DNA from: Plantago ovata
Lineage: Eukaryota > Streptophyta > Magnoliopsida > Lamiales > Plantaginaceae
NCBI GenBank assembly: GCA_028274465.1
Contig: CM051456.1
Span: 123,582,880 to 123,646,879 of the forward strand
Direction: 5' to 3'
DNA: 64,000 bases
Below, one piece after another: positions 1-12,376 of the stretch (position 1 is the first letter of the stretch; each line of letters opens with the position of its first letter). The translations under genes and the position numbers were made by a program. The notes beneath the pieces are model-generated. The model saw only the letters and a program-made list of their open reading frames with translations, was not told the DNA's origin and searched no databases.

Positions 1-728
1 GATGTGATCTTTAGTTTCGATTACCGCAAATGACATTATCTGAATGGAGCTTTCGTTTCATTTTAAATGCTAGTATGAAAGACTGAAGTCGCTATTGTTA
101 TGTTCAATATCATGTGAAGTTGGTGTTGCATTTGCAGACTTATGCAGTGATCATGTTTTCCTACATGTTCTTAGAAGATACACTGCAAAGTTGAATATCT
201 GTCAATGCCATAATATAGAATTTAATTTTGTTTGGTCGACTTATGAGTTATGATCCATTGGAGAAGCTGAACATCTTTTAGGATAATGAATTCTGCAACC
301 ATACACATTGTCCTAAATACTGAAGCTAATTTTAATTCTAATCGAAGAGAGGATTAGATACAGAACTGTAGCAATATCAAGAATATCAAGAAGACAATTG
401 GTTTTACTACTAGTACTTTCTAACAATAGAAGAGCACAGGTCAATGTGAAGCAATTGGTTCATTGTTTCTCTTGTTCTGGTAGTGCTGGTCTGGCTTTGT
501 ATTTAGCCTTGGAAGAATTTTAAACACAAAAATGTGAAAGAAATAACTCTGTAAAATTGACTTGATTCTTGTTCCCTTCCGTAAAAGAAATAACACTACA
601 TCAACTTGATTCTTGATACGACGTATATCTATTTTACCCATCAACAATAGTAACCAGTTTTTACTGCTACAAAGTAAATATCGCAAGCAAGGAACAACAA
701 TCCTGTGCATAACATTGATCTTCTGTCA
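1..728. other. Spacer, no gene recognised
   Basis: No convincing coding region is seen. The part next to position 729 should hold the 3' untranslated region of the minus-strand RING gene. ORFs here are short and resemble nothing I recognise. Confidence 0.5.
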
Positions 729-1163
729 TTATAACAATTCAACTGAAAAACTACTACTACTACTACTACCTTCAGAGCTGTGTAATTTAGCACTACTTCT
801 GCATATTGGACAAGCACCAGTTTTCTTCAGCCACAAATCTACACACTCAGCATGAAAACTGTGATTACACTTTGGCAGTAATCTGCACTTTTCCCCTGCC
901 TTAAAGTTCTCCAAGCACACTGCACAATCTCCACCCTCTTTCTCCTCCACTTTGTACTCAAAAGATGGCAACTCCTCTATATCCTCTGGCCTCATGGTCG
1001 GCATCCGATCCGTACGGCTCGAAGCAGGGTTGTTCGCCCAAGGATCATCCCTAAAAGCCCTTCTCACAACACAAATATGAATGAAAACCATAATTCCAAT
1101 GCCTGTAATCAATAAACCCACAGGTAGTATTATTTCCAGAACAAACGGCATTTCACCTGTCAA
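729..1163 (-). CDS. RING-H2 finger E3 ubiquitin ligase, ATL-type, 144 aa
   Basis: Single-exon gene for a small membrane-anchored RING-H2 protein, expected to transfer ubiquitin from an E2 to unknown substrates. One hydrophobic segment lies at about residues 7-33 and is followed by basic residues. The C3H2C3 RING has all eight zinc ligands: C80, C83, C99, H101, H104, C107, C118, C121, with W111 and P119 at the usual E2-contact positions. An acidic stretch before the RING (about 60-79) stands where ATL proteins usually have a GLD motif, and no clear GLD is seen. The C terminus is a serine run. Length and single-exon structure fit the ATL family. The start is the first ATG before the membrane segment. 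Subfamily and substrate cannot be told from sequence. Confidence 0.88.
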   Translation of the reverse strand: MTGEMPFVLEIILPVGLLITGIGIMVFIHICVVRRAFRDDPWANNPASSRTDRMPTMRPEDIEELPSFEYKVEEKEGGDCAVCLENFKAGEKCRLLPKCNHSFHAECVDLWLKKTGACPICRSSAKLHSSEGSSSSSSFSVELL

Positions 1164-2263
1164 AATGAAAACCCCACCTCTTGAACAGCAAGAACTTTCT
1201 CATAGCTGACTTCAAATTCAAACATGACCTTATGCAATGAGCGTTCACTCAAAGTTATTTTCAAGAAAAGGAAATTTCAGAAGAGGTTCTTTGGAGTTAG
1301 GTAGGTAAACCAAAAACTGAAAACTGTTTTAGGCTTCAATTGGTCTACAAATTTGTTTTCTTGTAGTTGTTAATCCTATCTGAAGCATATATAGTCATCT
1401 GTGGCAGGCCAATAGCTATGTAGAATTAACATTAAAATAACATTTAGTCACCATTATTGAAACACTGTTATAATCAAGTTGATGTAAATTATAACAAGTT
1501 CACATGATTCAGGCAGGATTCAAATGTTTGGGGCTACTCTGGTGTAGTTTCAGGATGAGATCATAAGAGTTTAACATTTAGTGCCAGCATGTAACTGCAA
1601 GTAATCAAAATTTTGGGTCTTCTATATATATATATATATATTTTTTATATATTTTATATTTAAATGATAATTTGTGGAAGCAAGAAATGTAAAACTTAAC
1701 CTGATTGGACCGAATGTAGTTTTAAATTACCTTTAGGTTGACAACATTTCGTTCTTGATCTCCCTTTAAAAGTCTTGTTTGTGATTGGAAAACAAAAGGT
1801 GTCTACTTAGACGCCTTCATTGTTACTAGAATTTCATTATTATTAGTATGATTTAACTAATTTTCAAGAAACAAAATTCTTTACAGTAGATTTCAAATTT
1901 TTAAACACTAAACAAAAACTTGTATTAGATGGCCTAATGAAAGTAAAATGGTTAGCACATATATATATGCCATGATCTTTGAATCATTGTCTAAATTAAA
2001 AGTTGCAAAATGAACATAAAGGAGATGCATGTGAAAGGTTTTTACTTTTAACGACCTCATTGTAATGTAAATCAAGAAACATATCATGCATGCATGTAAA
2101 TTGTATATTAACTATAAGAGAAATGGACGAACAGAAAATAGTACGTGTATCCACTTAATTTCTCTAGGGGAACACCAATCGTTACTAACCTGCAGATTCA
2201 TTCAGAACATAAAGGATCGAGATTCTACGAGCATGCATGAACCATAATAATAATTGGAAGACA
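1164..2263. other. Intergenic spacer between divergent RING and Clp genes
   Basis: AT-rich and without coding signal. It contains a TA dinucleotide tract at about 1623-1641. It should hold the promoters of both divergent neighbours. Confidence 0.5.
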
Positions 2264-2292
2264 AGAATGTTCTGTTAAGCGTATTATAAATA
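2264..2292 (+). promoter_or_regulatory. Heat-shock element plus TATA box of the Clp-like gene
   Basis: Positions 2264-2273 read AGAATGTTCT, a perfect inverted pair of nGAAn modules (nGAAnnTTCn). A further GAA lies just upstream at about 2257 but out of the 5-bp register. A TATA box (TATAAATA) sits at 2285-2292, about 135 bases before the ATG. An HSE close to a strong TATA box is typical of heat-inducible chaperone genes. Heat induction here is inferred. Confidence 0.55.
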
Positions 2293-2427
2293 GAGTTCTC
2301 TATCTCAGTTCATTCTAAACATTTCTGGTGAATCAAAGCGTAATTAATAGTCGAGTTCTTGCTTAGAACAGAAAGAAGAAGAAGAAGAGATTTTGAGAAA
2401 TTAACTAGTCTGATACACTCCAAAACA

Positions 2428-4584
2428 ATGGAAAGGCTTGAAGTTTACCCGTTCAAAGTAGATTTTCTTCGCAAGTACGGAACTGATCTCAATGAAATGG
2501 CGAAGAAGGTACGTATTAACTGATAATGTGATGGCATTTTAAAATCAAACTTGGAAGAATTTTGTAGTATTTCATATGTGTGGTTTTGCTAATGATTTTC
2601 AGGGAAAGCTGGATCCTGTCATTGGTAGGAAGCACGAAATTGAGCGTACTACACAGGTTTTGTTGAAGAGAAGGAAAAACAATGCTTGCCTCATTGGTGA
2701 TCCTGGGGTTGGAAAAACTGTCATTGTAGAAGGACTTGCGCAAAACATCTCAAACGGCTCTGCTCCGCAGAAACTATTCCAAAAGAAGGTCGATTGAACG
2801 CCTCATATTATTGTATAATGTATATAAGCAGAATGTGGGGAGTTTGATATTATTTTCCATTTTGTGATGGTCTAAGCAGGTGTTTAGCGTGGATATGGGC
2901 CGGCTCATTGCTGGAGCCTCAAATCGTGGTGAATTTGAAGAACGTTTGATAGGTTTGGTTGATGAGGTGAAAAACAGTAATGGCCTAGTAATACTTTTAT
3001 TGACGAACTACATACGTTGATCGGGGCTGGAGCTGGTGGTCAAGCTCTTGATGCAGCGAATATTTTGAAGCCAGCCCTTGCAAGAGGTGAACTTCAGGTA
3101 TTGCTTGTCTTGCTCAGTCTGGTATTTTGTAGAACAAAGATTTGCGAGTATCTCTGACCTTGTCATTTCATGTTTTAGTGCGTAGGCGCTACCACCATGA
3201 ATGAATATAGGAAGCACGTTGAGAAGGACTCTGCATTGAAACGCAGGTTTCAGCCCATTGATGTTCCTGAGCCTACTACAGATGAAGCCATTGACATTCT
3301 CAATGGCATAAAGACTAAATATGAATTTCATCATGGTGCTCGTTATTCGGATGCAGCACTAAATGCTGCTGTTCTTCTTTCAAAGCAATACATCAGGTAA
3401 TTTCTTGAAATATTTGGTTAAGTGCATAGACATTTGGCCTTGAATTAATGCTATTTATGAATTGTTAATTTCAGTGAACGGTTCCTTCCCGACAAAGCAA
3501 TTGACTTAATCGACGAGGCTGGTGCGCGTTTCCAACTGTACAAAGCAAGAAAGCCTGGACAAGTCAGTAACATCATCACGGTAGAGGACATTGAGGAACT
3601 CGTTTCGATGTGGACAGGCATTCCTGTCAAGAAAGTATCAAGTGAAGAATCTGCACGCCTTCTCAATATGGAAGAGACTCTCAAACAGAGACTCATTGGA
3701 CAAGATGAGGCTGTCTCAGCAGTAAGTCGTGCAATTCGCAGGGCACGTGTGGGGCTGCGTGATCCAAATAGACCTATAGCTAGCTTTTTATTTACTGGAC
3801 CAACTGGTGTTGGAAAAACCGAACTTGCAAAGCTTCTTGCAGCAGAATATTTCGGATCTAAAGAAGCAATGGTCAGAATCGATATGTCTGAGTACATGGA
3901 GAGTCATTCGGTTGCTCGCATGATCGGTTCTCCACCAGGCTATGTGGGCCATGAGGATGGTGGCCAGCTGACTGAGGCAGTTCGCCGCAGGCCTCATACT
4001 GTTATTCTGCTAGATGAGCTCGAAAAAGCTAATTCAGCGGTCTTTAACTTGCTGCTTCAGGTTCTAGATGATGGTAAGCTCACTGACGGAAAGGGAAGAA
4101 CAGTTGATTTTACGAACTGTATAATCATCTTGACTTCCAACATAGGAGGGCAAGTAAGTGGAGAGTCTTTGATAAGCGCTAAAGCATGAAAGGGTATGGT
4201 GAGATTAGAAGACAAGTATCCAGGCTACTGAAGGAAAAATTCAAGCCTGAATTCCTTAACAGACTGGACGAGGTCGTTGTTTTCAAAACCTTGGAGTATG
4301 CTCATATGAGGAGCATATTGAACTCAATGCTATCTGACTTTTACAAGAGGGCAAATATGAAGAATTTGAAGGTTAAGCTTACGCACCAGATGAAACAAAA
4401 GTTGATCGCTGAAGGATACAATCAGTCCTATGGAGCAAGGCCGCTGAGGAGGGCCATTACGAACCTGCTGGAAGATAACTTGGCTGAGAAAATTCTGAAC
4501 GGGAGTGTAAAAGAGGGCGACACAGTTACGGTAGAGGTTGATCTGGAGGGAAAAGTATCCATCAGGACATTCAACAAGAACTGA
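2428..4584 (+). pseudogene. ClpC-like AAA+ chaperone ATPase, N- and M-domain-less, frame-disrupted
   Basis: Exons 2428-2508, 2603-2788, 2880-3097, 3179-3396 and 3475-4584 encode a protein close to plastid ClpC, the Hsp100 unfoldase that feeds the Clp protease. Seen: AAA1 with Walker [12 protein letters not shown]2 with Walker A GPTGVGKT, the IGSPPGYVG pore-loop region, and the C-terminal PEFLNRLDE and GARPLRRA motifs. Missing: transit peptide, the double Clp-N domain, and the coiled-coil middle domain, because the text passes directly from the end of AAA1 to WTGIPVKKV. Two frame breaks occur. One base is missing in a T run at 2995-2998, inside the AAA1 Walker B region, and a second shift lies between about 4153 and 4190. 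An 80-nt GT-AG excision (4154-4233) would bypass the second break but not the first. Most likely a recently decayed gene, or sequence errors in a living one. Confidence 0.7.
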
Positions 4585-5251
4585 TATCATAGAATGTTCA
4601 ATTTACCTACCAGCTAGAATAAGATTTCATCAATATGAAGATGATTGACAGATAATGTGATTCTAGTGTTATGCTTGAAGAAGGCAGGGCTGAAGCCACA
4701 ATAAGTACGTACTTGTCAGTAGTTGTCACCCTCTGAATTACTAGAATATGTAATAGAGAATATTATGTGTGTATTCCATTATTTACTGAAATTCCTTAAT
4801 TAAGGTGAGGTGACGTCACTACATTTGCTAAAAACATGCAGGCATGCAATTCATTAGTTATGCACGTACTAAAAAATGTACGGTAAAACGAAATCCATGT
4901 ATTTTGGTCTGATAAATATCCTAATATTTCTCCTGTATAACCATTCTTACTGTTAACACATTTTACCTTGTTCAACTGGAGGGTAAAAAAACAAAAACAA
5001 AAAAAAAAAAAAAAACAAAAACAAAAAAACAAAAAAACAAAAAAGAAAGAACAAAGAAAAAAGAAAGAATCAGTCTGACTTTTGATCCAATCTTATTTTT
5101 TCTGCTTCTGGTCATTGATGATTCTTGTATATGTGCTTTCAAAACACAACATCTTCATTTGTTTGCTCACTTCACTCGTATAGAGCTTTTCGTTCTAATC
5201 CTCTTCGGGATTTTTTTCACTATTTTCCGTTCTTTCCTTGTTTGAAATACA
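4585..5251. other. Intergenic spacer with A-rich tract
   Basis: Holds the 3' side of the Clp-like gene and the promoter side of the SWEET gene. An A-rich low-complexity tract lies at about 4985-5075. No gene is seen. Confidence 0.5.
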
Positions 5252-6794
5252 ATGATGATAAATGCAGAGACTGCAAGGTTTGTCGTCGGGATTATGGGTA
5301 AATTTGATTGGTTTCTAATGTAGAGTATACCATTTACATAGTATATGTGTATGTTCTTTCTGATCGTTTGCATGCTACCTAACTCTCTACTTTAAAATAT
5401 GCAGTTAGGACCTAGAACTTAGAAGCTAAAGGTTCAGTTTCCAAATCATAAACATATTGGATATGTTAATAAATTATACTAGTATATCATGATCTACAAT
5501 ACCAATCTGTGCCATTTTATTCAAATGAAATGATTTCACATATTATTAACGCATAGTTTTTCTTTATTGTTTTATGCAGGGAATGTCACCGCTTTGTTCC
5601 TCTTCCTTTCCCCCGCGTAAGTTCTCTCTCTGCACTTTATCAACAATGAGTTTTAAGCTAGATCAGGTTGATGTTCGGTATCATAAAAAGCTCAGCAACT
5701 GCTTTCTTTCTCGAAGAACTGTTTTTTCTCAAGTAATTATTTGGTGAAAACACTGGTTCACCAGTACATTTAAACTCGAAAAAGTCATTGGTCTTTTTGT
5801 ACCTGGTTTTCCAGTAAAAGTACGCTTACTTTGTTGATGTAGGCCGACGTTCATCAACATATGTAAGACGAAATCAGTTCAGCAATTCAAGCCAGACCCG
5901 TACCTGGCAACAGTGTTCAACTGTGCTTTATGGGTGTTTTACGGCATGCCCTTTGTTCATCCCAATAGCATGCTTGTCATCACCACTAACGGGACTGGTA
6001 TAGTCATCGAATCAATCTATCTCATCATCTTTATCATCTACTCTGACTGGCCTAAACGAGTGAGCTACCTTGTCTCTTATTGCAATGACACTTTAATTAC
6101 TTGCTAGCTATAAAATCCACCTTTAAAAGAACTATATGTCATGAAATATTCAGAGGAAGGTTCTGTTGATCTTGCTCGTTGAGATTGTATTCGTGGGTGT
6201 ATTTGTGGCTTTAACGCTGTTGTTTCTCCACGGAACAAAGAAGAGAACATTGGCAGTTGGAACAGTGTGCATCGTTCTCAATGTTATAATGTACACATCA
6301 CCTTTAACTGTAATGGTTAGTTCATCAACACCAACTTCATGTAAAATCGGAATCATTCATGGAGCTAGATTGATAACTTAATAATCGATGAAATCACTAG
6401 TGCAGAAACGAGTGATCACGACTAAAAGTGTCAAGTATATGCCATTTTATCTGTCACTTTCCAACTTTTTAAATGGCTGTACCTGGCTCGCCTATTCACT
6501 CATCCGTTTCGATCTCAACATTCTGGTAAGAAACCTTCTCTCCCTAGTAAAAGCACTTCAACTGATAATTGCGACAGAATATCAAATGTGATAGAATGCT
6601 ATTACATGCATGTGTGTGATCAGATACCAAATGGGGTGGGTGCCCTATCAGGATTTGCACAGCTGATTCTGTACGCGACCTACTATAAGACCACAAATTG
6701 GAATCAGGATGATGGCAGCACACCGGATATTGAGAACCCAACAAATGTCGAACTACCAAATGCCTCTGCTACTGTTGCTTCCAATCAGGCCTGA
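5252..6794 (+). CDS. SWEET bidirectional sugar transporter, clade II (SWEET4/5/7-like), 250 aa
   Basis: Six exons: 5252-5297, 5580-5616, 5843-6059, 6154-6315, 6406-6525, 6624-6794, joining in frame to 250 codons plus stop. The 37-nt second exon is typical of SWEET genes. The protein has two MtN3/saliva triple-helix repeats joined by a linker helix and moves sugars passively across a membrane. Family marks seen: LFLSPAPTF in helix 1, [17 protein letters not shown] in helix 2, YTSPLTVM at the start of repeat 2, [15 protein letters not shown] with the conserved asparagine, and [10 protein letters not shown] in helix 7. VHPNS and the NGTG/KTTNW signatures resemble clade II members, often hexose transporters. 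Start choice: the first of two adjacent ATGs gives an N terminus ([16 protein letters not shown]) matching the family. Substrate and membrane are inferred. Confidence 0.93.
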
Positions 6795-7464
6795 GTTAAT
6801 GAAGATCATGACATCTCTCAGTTTTGCAGCTGTATTTCCAGGAACTTGTACATTTCTACGACCCAAAGTTAGTGTAGTACATTGCTAGTTTCAGATATCC
6901 AAATTCGTGTATCTTAGCGATTCATGTAGCTGGTTTACGAAAATGTTTTCGATTATTAGAAGAAACTTCACTGAAAGGTTACATGTACACAACAAAACAT
7001 TTTTCAATAAGTTCTCTGGAGCGTGATGATCGAACACAAACCTTGGTAAAAGAAAGCGAACCGCACCCAACTATTCAACAGTTGGAATTCCTGAGGTTCT
7101 ACTCCTCCATGAACGAAATCAATCTCGACATGTTTATTCCACACAAGGAAGTATACTGTACTATAAAGTTACCATGTTTTAGTTCCACTGATTTTTCTGG
7201 GAAAAAAGGTTGAGACTTGAGAATAGAAAGAAGAAGAAATGAATATATAATTATAGAGTTGATGAATTGAGAGAAGAAACATCTGAAAAGCTTTACACCA
7301 AAGCAATAGACATGCAGCAAAGCTTGCCAATATCAACCTATATATTCCCACCACAATCACATATTTTGGCCCAGCAATTACAGTTTTCTGTGCATAGTTT
7401 GTAAGTTATACTAGAAGCCTAGTTGTACATCAGCTCATCATTTCAAGCATAAATAATAATATAT
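6795..7464. other. Spacer between convergent SWEET and kinase genes
   Basis: Should hold both 3' untranslated regions. An open frame at 6983-7213 resembles nothing and is treated as chance. Confidence 0.5.
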
Positions 7465-9300
7465 TCAAGGTCCGCGTTTCCTTCTGAGACAGAGACAACC
7501 TTGCTGTTGATCACCGGGGATCATTCCTCCACCCTTGGATGTGTCAATAGCCTCTATCAGGCTAACCACCTCATCCATTTCCGGCCTCTTGTCAGGGTTT
7601 GCGTCCCAGCATCGCTTCATCACGTTAGCAAGGGAGCTCGGGCAACATCTAGGAATTTCTGGCCTCAAGTTCTGTAAACAGAAATTGGCATCAGAGTCGA
7701 GAACCAAAACATGGAATAAGTGCATAATGAATTTGGTGTTGAGAAAGCGGAAGAAACACATTATGCAGGGTTTTATGTTTCTCTATCCTCTACCAAGTTT
7801 GCTTACCTGGCGAACGACTGCTGAAGTCACCTCAGAGAAACTGAGATCAGGATACGGCATGTCACAGCAATAAATTTCCCACAGACAGATGCCAAAACTG
7901 TACACGTCGCATTTTCTATTGTACGGACTTCCATTAAGAACCTGCAGTCATCATGTTATAAAAGCACATAGCAGCTAAAGACGAAGTGCTTTGGTACGTG
8001 AAGGAAACAGCAAAGATTATGTCCTAAGCATGCAGAATAACATAAGAAGTAGAACAGAACAAAGTAGCAGTACAACATATCCATGATAGTCGATTGTAAC
8101 CGGGAGTAGTTGATTGTTGTTAAGCTAATAGCTGAAATGATTGCGGGATGAATAATCTTCAAATAAAATTTGACAAGACCGTCTAATAATGTTAGATGGA
8201 CCCTTGGTAAAATACCTCTGGAGCCATGTAACCAAGTGTTCCCGTCTCTCCTGTCATGTCATGTGGATTTGAAGCTTCAACACGAGCAACCCCGAAATCA
8301 GCTATCTTAACTGTTCGTGTCTTGTCTAACAACATGTTTTCTGTCTTGACATCTCGGTGAACAATTTTCTGAGAATGAAGGTAACTTAACCTATGAAACC
8401 AAAACAAATGGCCTTATTCATGGTGAAAACTGAACATACAACTTGTCACCATTATCAAGTTCACAGGTAAAATTAAATGAGCAAATATTAATAATTCTAG
8501 ATGCAAGCAAGGTACCTACCCTCGTGAAAGATCAAGCGCCATCTGCACTACTACTTTAAAAGCTAGCTTCCTCCTCCTGTTCTTTATGAGGTAAGATTTC
8601 AAGGCACCTCCTGGAAGATATTCAACTACGACGCAGCATATATTACTAGGCATGCCAATGTGGCCATTTTCTGTCTGAATGTTGAGTTCTGATGAGCCCA
8701 TGGTTGCCCCAATAAACTGCAAATGAGTTGAAACACACATTAGATGGAAGCTTAGAAGATTCAAGGAAGTGAAATTTCACACAGATGACAGATCACATCA
8801 ATCAAGTCTGGCAATTAGCTCATGTTTCACCAGTAACTTATACTCCCTATACATGATGCATTTGCATCATTGTCTTAAACAATGAGGCACATAACGTAAC
8901 TCCATCTGTTGTCAAGGAGAAAATATCTCAGAATAGTTGCTCTCAATAGTTCAGTTCCAGATCAGGAACTCGAGCTAATGCATAATTCAAATGTGTTTGA
9001 ATCCATTCCAATCCAAGCTGATTTGTAAAAATGTCATTTAGTACCTTTGTTACATTGGGATGATCAAGTTTATGCCAGACTGCAACTTCTTGAGTAAAAG
9101 CTGCCCTTAGAGATGCGATTTCAGCTTCTGTTCGGTGTCCCTCCTCCCCCCAGTCCAGCAACTTAACTGAGGATCTCCAGAAGACACCACATCATTAACA
9201 CTAAGAATGATAATTCTGGTTAAATGTGTAAACTGCGTATTGCAAGAAAATGCCAGCAGCAGAGCAGTATTTAGATTACTGGACTGTGCAACAGAAATGT

Positions 9301-9338
<38 letters not shown>

Positions 9339-11902
9339 GAAGCCTCCAATTGTGTTGTGTGAAGTCGAGAAAGAAATCCATATTATAGAGATTTTGACCA
9401 AATTTTGCAGTACGGAAACGTAAAGCGTAAAGGTCCAGATTAAAATGGCAAAATAGGAAGGCCTGTAATCATTCTTCTTAAGTTACATAATGTTGCTAGA
9501 GGTTAATCCATTACCTTGAGTTATAATGTGTTCTTGATTCATACTATTATTTTAGTTCCCTCATAACTTGCATGCATTCAAATAGAATGCAATACAAAAA
9601 ATGCCTTCTCCAATCTCCATCTCCACTTCTTTCCATTTTAATAGTTTGCACATAACTCGATACCATGTTCACACTGATTAATGCCGGATTATTCATGTAT
9701 TAGGACAGGGTAGAGGGACTCTATCCTATGATTTGACGAGTTCATATCCAACAGAAAACCATTTTCTTCTACCTTTTTAGCTTCAGACAAGGTACTTATA
9801 TTGAGAATGACACTAATACCAATTCTGTAGTATAACTAAATTGAGATTATTCCATGCCAGCAAAAAGCTTATAGAAGTATAAGAGAGCAATGCTACCTTT
9901 TGTGACACTGTCCTATGTTTACTCCGTGTGAGGATGTGTCCATTTTCTTAATCTATCATGTATATAGGTATAGAATATATCACCCAATGGTAGCTTTTGT
10001 GATTCAAGATAAAGTTTGAAAGTTTGAATATAGCAAGTCACATGACATAAAGAGTCACGATATTTTAGTGATAAAGCCCACACAGAAGGGAAGAGAAAGT
10101 CAAGCTTTTAGTCTTGAACTTCCACCTACACGTCAACTTTTCATTGGAACTTTAATGTCAACAGATACAGACTCTGATAATACTATAGTAACTGTCTTTA
10201 TCTAGAGTAGTAGTATTAGTTTACTTAGGACTGACATAAATTAATCCTCACCTTTCCAAGGCTGATCATAGTATTAGCAAATTAAGACAAAACCCACAAT
10301 CAAGAAACTAAAATCCATGAACCATATCATGATCAAATGGCTCTATTATATTGCAGGTGCAAACCAAGATCCTTCATTCATTCATTGTACTAGTATAAAA
10401 CTAGGTGCTGGTAAATGGTAATGATCATATCTCGGATAAATTAACGACTCCACAAACTCCAGAAACTAGTCTTATACGGCGCAAAGAAGACCACATGTCC
10501 AATAAACAGGTCAAGTTTTCAATTTTCCACTACTTAAACAAGTCATGAAGATTGAAAGAGGCTAAAAAAAGGGGGTCGAATCACATGAAAGTTCAGAGAC
10601 ACCAGCCTTAAGTAATGCTGTCACCACAATGCCCAATCCAAACCCGTGCCACAAGTCACGGATTATATAACAGAGCATTTATTATCCCAATCTCTCTTCT
10701 CTACTCTACACACTTCAATTCTTCAACAAGTAGTAGTAGTACTAGTAAAATAAAAATAATAAACAAATTACAAATAAAAATAGTATACTAAAATAGTTTA
10801 CCAAAAGTAGAGACACATAGTCCATATCTCATATCTTTTGAGTTTGGCACAACCCCCACAAACAAAACACGCATGATACATACATTAAACACAAAAGAAA
10901 GACCCCACTAATTTCATTTATTATTGGACAGTCCATATTATCATGGTCCCTCAAAGACTCCACTTTTACTACTATTTGACCGACCCTTATTATTTTTCCG
11001 ATAACTATTCGCCCTATAATACTACTACTCCATTTCTTTAAGTTAAATCATTTTAAAAAATCTAGTAGTAACATTTACTAGTTAACAGATTAGATCCAAT
11101 GTTTCACCAAGGCATGTGCATGTGGTCACTCACATGTAATAATAATGGTAGAAAAATAATAATTCAGGTTGGGTCAGATGAAGGTCCCTGCTGATAAAGA
11201 CAAACACATACAGTATGTTGATTCTTTACGGAAATAATAGTGAGCGTCAAATATAGTCGGTGGCTCCTTGCAACAATTTTTATGAACATGGGCTAAAGAT
11301 GAGAACATAACTATTTCAGGGGGTAAAATAACATGTAATATAAATAAATAATGTTTTCTACCTTATGTTTTCTTTACTGATTAAAAATGCAAATAAAAGT
11401 CAAGACAGGGACAAACCTGAAAGTCAAAAGATGATAATGATGATGATGATAAGAAGCAAAAATGAAAAATACAAGTAACTGCACCTTTTTATTAATAATT
11501 AATTACTGATTATTAATTTATAATGATAATAATAATAATGGGAAAAGGAAAGGAACGGAGTAAAGAAGTGGGAGACTGACCGGCGACATCCTGGCCGTCG
11601 TAAACGCCACGGTGTACGGTACCAAAAGTGCCACGTGCGATGACGGACTTAATGATGAGTTTGGAAGGATCAATCTCCCATTCCTGCCTCTGCCTCCTAA
11701 GCGGCGGAGGAGAGACGGCGGTGGTGGCGGCGAACCTGGTGGCGGCGGAGATAGCTGAATTGGCGAAATCAGTGTGTGTGGTGTTGTTACTCTTTGTCTT
11801 CTCCATGGTTCTTACTCTGATTAAGTGTCTCTCGAGCTGCTCATCAAGGCTCTTCAAATCTATCTGATCTGCTCTCACGAATCCATCGCTGCTTTTCTCC
11901 AT
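7465..11902 (-). CDS. Raf-like MAPKKK-family Ser/Thr kinase (CBC1/CBC2-type), 385 aa
   Basis: Six exons on the minus strand: 11581-11902, 9045-9166, 8520-8716, 8216-8390, 7807-7941, 7465-7671, giving 386 codons in frame. Kinase marks by residue: glycine loop G91-TFGTV, catalytic K109, HRDVK with D227, DFG D245, MAPE at 269-272. The N terminus ([17 protein letters not shown]) and C terminus ([22 protein letters not shown], split here by its cysteine pair) match the plant group C Raf-like kinases that include Arabidopsis At5g50000 and At3g01490, known as CBC2 and CBC1, which act in guard-cell blue-light and CO2 responses. Equivalence in this plant is inferred. The cysteines near the C terminus could be lipidation sites. 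Intron 1 is 2.4 kb against 100-350 nt for most others and contains a CA microsatellite. All catalytic residues are intact. Confidence 0.93.
9303..9338. repeat. (AC)n microsatellite in kinase intron 1
   Basis: About 18 AC units without interruption. A frame read through it on the minus strand gives a Cys-Val run, which is not coding. Confidence 0.95.
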
Positions 11903-12376
11903 CTCCGGTGTAGTTTGCTGCTGCTGCTGCTGTTTGGATGAATCAATGGTGAGTGAGAGAAAGAAAGACGTTAATTGTAGGATGAGATTGTTTGAGGTTT
12001 GGGTTTAATAAAACGATGAGACTCGACTCGACTCGACTGTTTCAGTTTGTTGTTGTTTATGTGATGAGGAAGTATGAAATGAATTGTGACTTGTGAGAGA
12101 GAGAGAAATTGAGTTAAGTGCATTGCCATTGCCATGTGGGCACATGGAATTGCTCAAGACAACGTGTCTCTCTGGTCCCACTACCCTACTTCTTTCCTCC
12201 AATCTTTTCTCTTTATTATATTTAGTACTATCAGTAGTGTTTACCACTTCAATACACAATACGCAAACACGATTTATGATATACTACACCGACTTCAATG
12301 ACACGTATCACTTACATGACCGAGCGGTAAAACAAAATATATAATAATTAAAATATATAAAATAAATAATATATAA
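11903..12376 (-). promoter_or_regulatory. 5' UTR and probable core promoter of the kinase gene
   Basis: Just upstream of the ATG the transcript strand carries a CAG-repeat tract (11916-11932), then CT/GA-rich leader sequence. A TATA-like stretch lies at about 12212-12226 on the minus strand, roughly 310 bases before the ATG. The start site is not defined by this. Confidence 0.35.

Noticed and set aside
3451..3997. Minus-strand frames of 148 and 69 codons opposite the Clp-like exon 5
   Set aside because: Antisense shadows of conserved AAA+ sequence.
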